A stretch of DNA of 24,877 nucleotides from a virus: the IMG/VR virus record IMGVR_UViG_3300027708_000279, positions 1 through 24,877 of that record; one strand, given 5' to 3'. Position numbers and translations under genes: made by a program. Numbering within the stretch: the first letter of the stretch is position 1; every line of letters starts with the position of its first letter. Below, one piece after another: positions 19,795 to 24,877 of the stretch. Under the pieces are notes generated by a model. It saw only the letters and a program-made list of their open reading frames with translations. It did no database searches and had not been told where the DNA came from.

Positions 19795-19802
19795 TATTTA
19801 TC
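19795..19802 (-). promoter_or_regulatory. T4-late-like promoter box (leaderless arrangement)
   Basis: GATAAATATATAG on the minus strand, ending 7 bases before ATG 19787; no Shine-Dalgarno sequence. The same GATAAATA, 7-base, ATG layout occurs at 12473. Confidence 0.55.
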
Positions 19803-20027
19803 TTAGGGTTGTTTGGGAATTTCTTTTAGACCATACAAATGACCAAAATTGTCAAAGAATTCTCTAGCAGTTAATACTAGTTTTTGCGGTAATGCACCTT
19901 GGTGAGTTGACGTATATGTAACCCACTCTACGTGTTCGTCACGTGTTTTAATTTGAATGATTTTTAACTCAACACCATCACTAAAGGTATATGGTTTATT
20001 GATAAATTGGTGTAATTCTGATGGCAT
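19803..20027 (-). CDS. Conserved phage protein of unknown function
   Basis: A 74-residue protein. The pattern DGVELKIIQIKTRDEHVEWV, then PQKLVLTAREF and FGHLYGL recurs in small proteins of uncultured phages. It is beta-rich with a C-terminal helix and has no membrane segment. Its ATG overlaps the preceding stop by one base (TAATG). Function unknown. Confidence 0.75.
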   Translation of the reverse strand: MPSELHQFINKPYTFSDGVELKIIQIKTRDEHVEWVTYTSTHQGALPQKLVLTAREFFDNFGHLYGLKEIPKQP

Positions 20028-20272
20028 TAGTATACTGTTAATCGTTTAACATCCTTGTGTTTTACGATTATAACAGAACGATTTACATTGTCAATGCGAA
20101 TCGGTAAATCTAAATGAATGCTGATTCTGGGTCCTTCTATTTCACTTATTAATGTGTCATTACCCACACTTCCAATAAAGGGTATTGATTTGTATTTACC
20201 AAACACTCTATCACCAATATAGTATTTTGGCTTATAGCCCTTTTTTTGAAAGTAATCAGTTTGATTTGCCAT
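20027..20272 (-). CDS. Conserved phage protein of unknown function (GYKPKYYIGDRV family)
   Basis: An 81-residue protein with GYKPKYYIGDRVFGKYKSIP, SVGNDTLISEIEGPRISIHL, DLPIRI and the ending IIVKHKDVKRL. Blocks such as GYKPKYW-G-RVFG and EGPRISIHLDLP recur in phage proteins without a known role. It is mostly beta. Its start overlaps the stop of a 45-residue upstream gene as TAATG, and it overlaps the next start. Confidence 0.78.
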   Translation of the reverse strand: MANQTDYFQKKGYKPKYYIGDRVFGKYKSIPFIGSVGNDTLISEIEGPRISIHLDLPIRIDNVNRSVIIVKHKDVKRLTVY

Positions 20273-20409
20273 TATGTTATGATTTCTCTAATTATATCTG
20301 CCGCTAATTTTACTGTTTCTAAATCAACATTCATTTTTTGTGCAATGTCAACTACATTTAAATGTCTTTCCAATAATTCTCTAACTTGATTAATGATATC
20401 ACGGCTCAT
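20272..20409 (-). CDS. Very small HTH-like protein
   Basis: A 45-residue protein with a strong AGGAG Shine-Dalgarno sequence 6 bases before ATG 20409. Residues about 6-40 look helix-turn-helix-like (QVRELLERHLNVVDIAQKMN, then VDLETVKLAADII), resembling the short HTH at 21110-21223. It may be a small regulator; it is too short for certainty. Confidence 0.6.
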   Translation of the reverse strand: MSRDIINQVRELLERHLNVVDIAQKMNVDLETVKLAADIIREIIT

Positions 20410-20469
20410 GTAAACTCCTAAGGGTTACTATATATAACGCCTCGGAAGATATTTCCGTTGACAAATTCT

Positions 20470-20679
20470 TTAGATTTGGGTAAGATAATCATTTGGTTCT
20501 TTTTTAACTTTAACACATTGCAATTTGTATTTTAGACCGTACAAGTTTGGGTCTTTTTGTATTTCTTTTAATCTTATTACACAACTTTGTTGTGTGTTCA
20601 AAGGACCTTCGGTATATTTCTGAATTAAATCACCACCGGGACTAAACAATGACACCATTACAAAATATTTAAACATCAT
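20470..20679 (-). CDS. Small protein of unknown function
   Basis: A 69-residue protein with a short hydrophobic N-terminus (MMFKYFVMVSLFSPGG) that is weak as a signal peptide, then TQQSCVIRLKEI and KYKLQCVKVKKE. Two Cys residues could pair if exported. The ATG at 20679 forms an ATGA overlap with the upstream stop. No family recognised. Confidence 0.6.
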   Translation of the reverse strand: MMFKYFVMVSLFSPGGDLIQKYTEGPLNTQQSCVIRLKEIQKDPNLYGLKYKLQCVKVKKEPNDYLTQI

Positions 20680-21113
20680 AGTTTAACTCCGGTTTGTGCA
20701 GTAGCAATCATTGGGCAGTCACCAGTCAATGCGGCACTGTCACCTTTAGGACAAACATCTTTAGTTCTGTCAATACCGCACTTAGGACAAACCCAACCTT
20801 GTTTTTGTTCTGCTAATTGCTTTTCCATTTGTGCAATACTTCTATCAAGCATAAAGATCGTGATTTCTTTTGGATTGATACCAAAGTGTTCTAGTATCAA
20901 TTCACAACCTTGACCACGACTAATCATATCACGTAACATGGGATGTAATGCCATACAACATTCACGAATAATAGCCTCAGCAAACAGTTCTAATTGACGT
21001 TCACGTTGTTGTTTTGATACAGTATTATCTAAGAAGTCAACCGCATCTTTAGTTTCATGCAATGCATAAACAGTGGCTTCATCTAAAAGTTCTTTAATTC
21101 GTTCGTTCATCAT
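20676..21113 (-). CDS. MNERIKEL-module protein with C-terminal zinc ribbon
   Basis: A 145-residue protein. The first module is MNERIKELLDEA, FAEAIIRECCMAL and LILEHFG, the same module as in the smaller gene at 21220. The C-terminal part adds CPKCGIDRTKDVCPKG, a zinc ribbon with further Cys near the end (GDCPM). Such MNER-IKEL proteins recur in phages, usually uncharacterised. Two adjacent ATGs exist; the first (21113) gives an ATGA overlap with the 37-residue gene. Function unknown; the zinc ribbon suggests nucleic-acid or protein binding. Confidence 0.75.
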   Translation of the reverse strand: MMNERIKELLDEATVYALHETKDAVDFLDNTVSKQQRERQLELFAEAIIRECCMALHPMLRDMISRGQGCELILEHFGINPKEITIFMLDRSIAQMEKQLAEQKQGWVCPKCGIDRTKDVCPKGDSAALTGDCPMIATAQTGVKL

Positions 21114-21223
21114 TTACCCCAGATTGCTTCCAATACAGTATCGAGAGACACATTCAGTATCCTTGAGATTACTTCTATTTGGAATCCTTCTTTATAATAC
21201 ATATCCCTTATTTCATCGTTCAT
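21110..21223 (-). CDS. Very small HTH-like protein
   Basis: A 37-residue protein, MNDEIRDMYYKEGFQIEVIS, then RILNVSLDTVLEAIWGK. The pattern is helix, turn, recognition-like helix. It starts in an ATGA overlap with the 21220 gene and ends in another with the 20676 gene, so it is read as part of one coupled chain. Coding is supported by this double coupling rather than by homology. Confidence 0.6.
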   Translation of the reverse strand: MNDEIRDMYYKEGFQIEVISRILNVSLDTVLEAIWGK

Positions 21224-21438
21224 TCTTCAACTCCAAAATGTTGTTTAATCAGATCCGAAGCAAGGAATGGTTCTGCAATATCAGCAATATTGGCACATTC
21301 CTGAACAATCAATTCGGCGAACTTTTCAGCAAAATCATTGCTAACAACCTGATATTCTCTATCAGTTTCATCAGTTGATGGTTTATAGTTAACATTGTAA
21401 CCTAGTTGTTTAGCAAGTTCTTTCATTCGTTCGTTCAT
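21220..21438 (-). CDS. Small MNER-KEL module protein
   Basis: A 72-residue protein with MNERMKELAKQLGY, EKFAELIVQECANI and LIKQHFGVEE. It has the same three blocks (MNER-x-KEL, FAE-x-I-x2-EC, HFG) as the first half of the 20676 gene, so the two are probably related by duplication. It starts in an ATGA overlap with a 13-codon leader ORF. Function unknown; such modules are frequent in phages. Confidence 0.75.
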   Translation of the reverse strand: MNERMKELAKQLGYNVNYKPSTDETDREYQVVSNDFAEKFAELIVQECANIADIAEPFLASDLIKQHFGVEE

Positions 21439-21476
21439 CGTAACTCCTCTAATGCTCGTTTAACGTTTGTAAACAT
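21435..21476 (-). CDS. 13-residue leader peptide ORF
   Basis: ATG 21476 has AGGAG 5 bases upstream and reads MFTNVKRALEELR before TGA. Its stop overlaps the next ATG (ATGA at 21435-21438), so its translation would deliver ribosomes to that gene. It could be a coupling or regulatory leader, or simply a chance ORF with a good Shine-Dalgarno sequence. Confidence 0.45.
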   Translation of the reverse strand: MFTNVKRALEELR

Positions 21477-21498
21477 ACTATCTCCTAGTTAAAAACAC

Positions 21499-21504
21499 AT
21501 TATA
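21499..21504 (-). promoter_or_regulatory. Probable sigma-70 promoter for the small-gene cluster
   Basis: TATAAT on the minus strand (21499-21504). Seventeen bases upstream is GTGACG, inside the 3' end of the ligase gene. It would drive the leader ORF and the 21438 to 19803 gene chain. Confidence 0.55.
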
Positions 21505-21513
21505 CACGAAAAA

Positions 21514-22851
21514 TCATTTATCGTCACGGAAACGGACAAATCGGGGGAAACGCAAACTATAAGTACCATCACGATTTTGAGTAATCACATCACACATGAT
21601 TTCAGCAGTGCGCCCAATGATATGATTACTGTTAGCCCAATACTCATCTCTATCAGTGTCACTAAAACCACTACCAACATTGACAGTGATATCTTTCCCG
21701 TCATCTTGTCCGGAGCAAACCAATGCACCAAGACGTCCTGCATTTCTTCCAGTACCTTCTTCAACACCTACGACCTCCAAGTCTACAGTAATTGTGGGTT
21801 TCCACTTCATCCAGTCTGTACTACGTTTACAGATATAAGGGGCATCAACATTTTTAATCATAATGCCTTCAAATCCAGCATTTACTTGATCCTTAGCATA
21901 TCGTTGTAGTTGATCCTGACCTGCCGCTGTATCCAAGTCAACCATGATATGTGGTAACAATTCAACATTAGGCATGTCATCAATGATACTACGCATATCT
22001 TCTAAAATAGTAATGCGTTTGCTCAGTTGTGCATTCCAATGACCTTCACGGAAAGCCGCTAAAGGTAGAATGTCAAAGACATTGAACACACTATCTTCTG
22101 CTTGTACATCAGTCTTGCGGCGTGCTTGACGCATAAGTTCTTGGAATGTATTACCAATCACTTCACCATCCATTACAAAGCCCAAACTTAAATTACTTGA
22201 TGCGGCTTTGTGTGTAAGTTTTACAAAGTTCTCACGTATTTGATTTTCAATATGACCAAAGTTATCAAACTGTTTGCCATTGCGACTGAAACAAATAGTA
22301 ACAACATTACCCTGTTCATCAGGGATAGCCATCAACAACACACGAACACCGTCAAGTTTAGGTTCAAGACGTTTGATGCCTTTCATCTCGGGGCGACCTT
22401 CGCTGTTAGTTGCTAGTTGACAACCAAAGATTGGAATCTCGTAGTCAGTACCTTTACAAATTTTGTTGATAGTTTTATCACTGATACCAGCACGTAAGTC
22501 TCTACGCAACACCGGTGCACAGAATGTATTCCATTCAACACTATCAAATCGTTCAGATATGTTTTGTACAGCATCACGTGCCGCATGACCGGTCAATTTA
22601 CGTTGACTAAGTTCTACCATCAACTCGTTAAAATCATCCCAGGGATTCTCTGCGTCAACAATACCCACAGTATCAGGCACTTGACGAATACCAAATGTAA
22701 CATAGGGGTTGTAACAGGCTTTAGTAAAGCCCAAGAAAATTTGACTATTGCGACTGCCTAGGACACTTGCCTCAAGCGCCTGCAAAATTACATCTTCTTT
22801 GTGAAGGCGACTATCGCTCTCGTTTAATTTATTAATCCATGACGCACTCAT
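21514..22851 (-). CDS. ATP-dependent DNA ligase
   Basis: A 445-residue protein with nucleotidyltransferase motifs: motif I KLDGVR with the AMP-accepting K165, motif III FVMDGE (228-230), motif IV EGIMIK (328-333) and motif V WMKWK (347-351). An N-terminal helical domain of about 140 residues and a C-terminal OB-like region (VDLEVVGVEEG to VRFRD) match the T4 gp30-type layout. It seals nicks in duplex DNA during replication and repair using ATP. Start ATG 22851 overlaps the upstream stop as ATGA. It lies in the operon behind the promoter at 23628-23656. Confidence 0.95.
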   Translation of the reverse strand: MSASWINKLNESDSRLHKEDVILQALEASVLGSRNSQIFLGFTKACYNPYVTFGIRQVPDTVGIVDAENPWDDFNELMVELSQRKLTGHAARDAVQNISERFDSVEWNTFCAPVLRRDLRAGISDKTINKICKGTDYEIPIFGCQLATNSEGRPEMKGIKRLEPKLDGVRVLLMAIPDEQGNVVTICFSRNGKQFDNFGHIENQIRENFVKLTHKAASSNLSLGFVMDGEVIGNTFQELMRQARRKTDVQAEDSVFNVFDILPLAAFREGHWNAQLSKRITILEDMRSIIDDMPNVELLPHIMVDLDTAAGQDQLQRYAKDQVNAGFEGIMIKNVDAPYICKRSTDWMKWKPTITVDLEVVGVEEGTGRNAGRLGALVCSGQDDGKDITVNVGSGFSDTDRDEYWANSNHIIGRTAEIMCDVITQNRDGTYSLRFPRFVRFRDDK

Positions 22852-23093
22852 TCGGTATCCCTTTTTCTTGTCTGTTTTGCAAATAACTCAAGTTGCTCAA
22901 TCAAATTGTGGGCACCTTCCTCGTTCATAGTAAGTGTAGTGTACCCTATTCTTAAAGTGATACGATTATCATCAGTTATACCAATGCTATAGTGCTCTTG
23001 TTCTTTTTTAGGAGGTTCAACATATGGTACCTTAGTTTCTGGAAATTGAAGTACATTGCTATGTTCACGTTTTTTAAAAAAATCAAATATCAT
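22848..23093 (-). CDS. Conserved phage protein of unknown function
   Basis: An 81-residue protein starting MIFDFFKKREHSNVLQFPE, then VPYVEPPKK, and the block DDNRITLRIGYTTLTMNEEG, NLIEQLELFAK. Short proteins with an FFKKR start and an IGYTTLTMN core recur next to replication genes in phages; no function is known. It overlaps both neighbours as ATGA. Confidence 0.78.
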   Translation of the reverse strand: MIFDFFKKREHSNVLQFPETKVPYVEPPKKEQEHYSIGITDDNRITLRIGYTTLTMNEEGAHNLIEQLELFAKQTRKRDTE

Positions 23094-23368
23094 TCTTCAA
23101 TTTCCTCTTCTACTGGTTTATCAGGGATATTTTCTGTATCACCGTCTTGTGCAAACACAAACCCCATGCTTGCCATTGTTTCCATTTCAGTAGGTGTACA
23201 GTGAGCACGAAATACAAAAAGTCGGCAAGTAAGATTGTCCTTACTATAGTAAATTCTATAACTTACCCGTTCCACATTCAATGCGTTAGCAAGGTCGTCT
23301 AAAGAAAAACTTTCGGGCCAGTCATCATCTACACTATTACGTGTCTTTTCAAAATAAAAATCCTGCAT
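23090..23368 (-). CDS. Small acidic protein of unknown function
   Basis: A 92-residue protein with a beta-rich middle (VSYRIYYSKD, CRLFVFRAHCTP) and an acidic tail ending VEEEIEE. ATG 23368 follows a 29-residue membrane ORF by 7 bases. It ends in an ATGA overlap with the 22848 gene. No family recognised. Confidence 0.7.
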   Translation of the reverse strand: MQDFYFEKTRNSVDDDWPESFSLDDLANALNVERVSYRIYYSKDNLTCRLFVFRAHCTPTEMETMASMGFVFAQDGDTENIPDKPVEEEIEE

Positions 23369-23375
23369 TATTTTG

Positions 23376-23465
23376 TTACTCTAATAACAAAATAAGAAAT
23401 GCCAAAAGCAATGCTAGCAAGGGCTCACCTACGAACACTAACATTAGTACAGCAATCCAAGCCAT
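23376..23465 (-). CDS. 29-residue single-span membrane peptide
   Basis: MAWIAVLMLVFVGEPLLALL followed by LAFLILLLE: almost entirely hydrophobic. Its ATG overlaps the upstream stop (TAATG), and AAGGAAC lies upstream as a Shine-Dalgarno sequence. Coupling between two better-supported genes supports it as real. Confidence 0.55.
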   Translation of the reverse strand: MAWIAVLMLVFVGEPLLALLLAFLILLLE

Positions 23466-23596
23466 TATTGTTCCTTAGCTTGTTCTTGTACGATTGCTTT
23501 AGTCTTGTTGACACCGTTGTCAAGCATTTTAGCAACACCAGTAAAGCCTACTGTTGCGACTACGATACCAAGAATGAATGCGATTAAATGGCTCAT
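23465..23596 (-). CDS. 43-residue single-span membrane protein
   Basis: One membrane segment near the N-terminus (LIAFILGIVVATVGFTGVAK), then a basic/Gln-rich helix (NKTKAIVQEQAKEQ). Short proteins of this design recur in phages. A strong CAGGAG Shine-Dalgarno sequence is 6-7 bases before ATG 23596. It is the first gene of the ligase operon. Confidence 0.65.
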   Translation of the reverse strand: MSHLIAFILGIVVATVGFTGVAKMLDNGVNKTKAIVQEQAKEQ

Positions 23597-23627
23597 GTGA
23601 AACTCCTGTGTGTGAAAATATGATTGT

Positions 23628-23656
23628 AGTATACTATATAAAGGTTATTTTGTCAA
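23628..23656 (-). promoter_or_regulatory. Strong sigma-70 promoter for the ligase operon
   Basis: TTGACA (23651-23656), 17 bases, TATACT (23628-23633) on the minus strand. The TGA of TTGACA is the stop codon of the 23653-24381 gene. Confidence 0.82.
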
Positions 23657-24381
23657 ACTACCTTTACCCGATTCAGTTGCGTACTGTTGTCACGGTGTGC
23701 TTTAACAGTACCCTGAATTGTGTAAGTATCTCCTACTTCCAATCTATCAATATGATTGTAAGCAAAAAATACTACTTGGTCGTCACTTGTGATACCTGTG
23801 AAATAACTTGTGTTCCACTTTTGGCTGTAAACAGTTTTCAGTACTTCAATAGTAACCGTAATTTTGTCACCACTTGTACCAATGTATCCGCCGGTAGCAA
23901 ATTTAACTCGTTGGTCTGCACCATCACGTTTGACACCGCGCTCGTAGCTTTGAGGCAAACTAACGATAACCGCCATATCATAATTAGAGTCAATTACATT
24001 ACGATTACTAAGTACCATAGCATTGTTGTCAAACTCACTTAATTTAATACCTTTGAGAATTTTAAAAGTATATGCTTGGTAGTATTGACGAACTTTTTTA
24101 CCTTGCTCACGGGACTCATCTGTAATTTGTGTAGTGTCCGCCAACAACAATTCTACTATTGAACGATTAGATTGTTTATCAGTACTACCTGCCTTGACAT
24201 AACTACCATTGATACGTTGAGCCATGCAAGCAGCCGCCCATACGTCATCCGCCGCATAACTAAATGTAGGTTGTTTAGGTTTATTGCGATAGGTTCTTGT
24301 GTTTGGTGTATCGTCATCCTCATGACCAAGACGTTGAATGTCACGACTTGACCAACCTGTAACATCTGTAAATCCAGGCAT
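23653..24381 (-). CDS. Conserved phage protein, possible OB-fold or binding domain, unknown
   Basis: A 242-residue protein. The first third is Arg/Asp/Asn-rich. The middle has AADDVWAAACMAQRINGSYV, and the last third is beta-rich, with TGITSDDQVVFFAYNH, VGDTYTIQGTVKAHRDNSTQ and LNRVKVV. Proteins ending in GTVKAHRD-x2-TQLNRVKV recur in phages; this strand order could be an OB fold for single-stranded nucleic acid, which is inference. AAGGAG lies 5 bases before ATG 24381. It precedes the ligase operon. Confidence 0.78.
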   Translation of the reverse strand: MPGFTDVTGWSSRDIQRLGHEDDDTPNTRTYRNKPKQPTFSYAADDVWAAACMAQRINGSYVKAGSTDKQSNRSIVELLLADTTQITDESREQGKKVRQYYQAYTFKILKGIKLSEFDNNAMVLSNRNVIDSNYDMAVIVSLPQSYERGVKRDGADQRVKFATGGYIGTSGDKITVTIEVLKTVYSQKWNTSYFTGITSDDQVVFFAYNHIDRLEVGDTYTIQGTVKAHRDNSTQLNRVKVV

Positions 24382-24390
24382 GATTACTCC

Positions 24391-24564
24391 TTAGTACGTT
24401 TCTTTGATGATATCAAATTTATCAGCAGGATATTTTTCTTTGAACTCGTCAGACTTTACATATTCATTGTAAGACTTGGCATCAAAGAAAACCCTAGTAA
24501 AAATGCTTTGCAGTTGACCCTTAGGAGTAACTGTAAGATATATTGATTTTGCTTTACCTGCCAT
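24391..24564 (-). CDS. Small protein of unknown function
   Basis: A 57-residue protein, MAGKAKSIYLTVTPKGQLQS, then a helical end (SYNEYVKSDEFKEKYP). I chose ATG 24564 over an in-frame start 5 codons earlier that lies inside the upstream gene. It starts 2 bases after the upstream stop; the nearest GGAG is about 10 bases away. No family recognised. Confidence 0.65.
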   Translation of the reverse strand: MAGKAKSIYLTVTPKGQLQSIFTRVFFDAKSYNEYVKSDEFKEKYPADKFDIIKETY

Positions 24565-24566
24565 GA

Positions 24567-24839
24567 TTAGTTGCTCCAAAAAGATTCGCTAGACGGTGAA
24601 CAGAAATACGGGGTATCATAACGCTCCTGATATGTTTTACCAGTCATCATATTACGTTTGGTTACCCAAGTCTCACGTGCCTCGACAATGAAACCCAACT
24701 TAGTTTTTGACTCAATCACAGCCTGAATGTAGGCTCTAGTGACAGGGGCAAATTCTTCTTTAGTGACAAGACGCTTACCGCCTTTAACACGTTTATCAGA
24801 TTTGTACAGTTCCAATGTGTATTCAACTAGTGCAGACAT
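24567..24839 (-). CDS. Conserved phage protein of unknown function
   Basis: A 90-residue protein starting MSALVEYTLELYKSDKRVKG, with GGKRLVTKEEF, then LGFIVEARETWVTKRNMMTG and YDTPYFCSPSSESFWSN. The LVEYTL-LYK-DKR start and the P-SSE-x-FW end recur in uncultured phage proteins. A strong AAAGGAG sequence is 5 bases before ATG 24839, which is preferred to the ATG six codons upstream that covers the Shine-Dalgarno sequence. It is driven by a promoter whose -10 is at 24869-24874. Confidence 0.78.
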   Translation of the reverse strand: MSALVEYTLELYKSDKRVKGGKRLVTKEEFAPVTRAYIQAVIESKTKLGFIVEARETWVTKRNMMTGKTYQERYDTPYFCSPSSESFWSN

Positions 24840-24868
24840 TTCAACTCCTTTAATCAATCAATACAAGT

Positions 24869-24874
24869 ATTATA
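24869..24874 (-). promoter_or_regulatory. TATAAT -10 element at window edge (copy of the 10156 promoter)
   Basis: TATAAT on the minus strand; the -35 lies beyond the window end. The 22 bases at 24856-24877 are identical to 10143-10164, so it is probably the same promoter type. Confidence 0.65.
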
Positions 24875-24877
24875 TAC

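Noticed and set aside
20420-20460. Possible promoter between 20409 and 20470
   Set aside because: The nearest TTGTCA and TATATA are 22 bases apart, too far for a sigma-70 promoter; only a weak 5-bp inverted repeat remains.
1-24877. tRNA, CRISPR array, integrase, transposase or attachment site
   Set aside because: No cloverleaf-like or T-loop sequence, no regular direct repeats with spacers, and no recombinase motif was seen on either strand by eye.

Overview
This window is a compact piece of a large tailed-phage genome (Caudoviricetes), most likely from an uncultured phage with a T4-like late transcription programme. The evidence is the gene density, with stops and starts overlapping by 1-4 bases throughout, the many small unrecognised ORFs, and the mix of dCMP deaminase, MazG-like pyrophosphohydrolase, ATP-dependent DNA ligase, Hsp20, SprT-like protease and Clp proteins. 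It also carries two kinds of promoter: near-consensus host sigma-70 promoters (TTGACA-N17-TATAAT) and TATAAATA-type boxes like the late promoters of T4. The sequence is AT-rich. No tRNA, integrase, insertion sequence or CRISPR array was seen. The host cannot be named; the promoters, Clp proteins and bS21 suggest a proteobacterium, but this is inference.

Layout. At 1-2020 (minus strand) lie a truncated translation initiation factor IF-1, two phage proteins of unknown function, a likely virion protein, an AbrB-like protein and a HAD nucleotidase. At 2114-5559 (plus strand) is an island of small membrane and secreted proteins behind late-type promoters. At 5546-8349 (minus) is an early operon for nucleotide metabolism (cupin-like, FlbD-like, MazG-like, dCMP deaminase and conserved unknowns). 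At 8449-10768 (minus) are an HTH protein, a metallophosphoesterase operon with a SWIM zinc finger, and ClpP. At 10831-14082 are a 544-aa unknown protein and a SprT-like protease (minus), then an EF-hand-like membrane protein and a degenerate metallophosphoesterase (plus). At 14079-19787 (minus) are ClpS, Hsp20, ribosomal protein bS21, ClpX, two lipoproteins and a large membrane coiled-coil protein. At 19803-24877 (minus) are many coupled small genes, the DNA ligase and further conserved phage proteins.

Working together. The phage carries a proteostasis set of ClpX with an intact ClpP-docking loop, ClpP with a complete triad, the adaptor ClpS and Hsp20, but no ClpA in this window. It also carries two small-subunit translation components, IF-1 and bS21. 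Six genes have their late-type promoter box only 4-7 bases before the ATG, which predicts leaderless late mRNAs. The most interesting hypothesis here is that IF-1 and bS21 retune host ribosomes for phage messages, including leaderless ones, while phage ClpXP/ClpS reshapes the host proteome. The protein identifications are strong. The coordinated role is inference.
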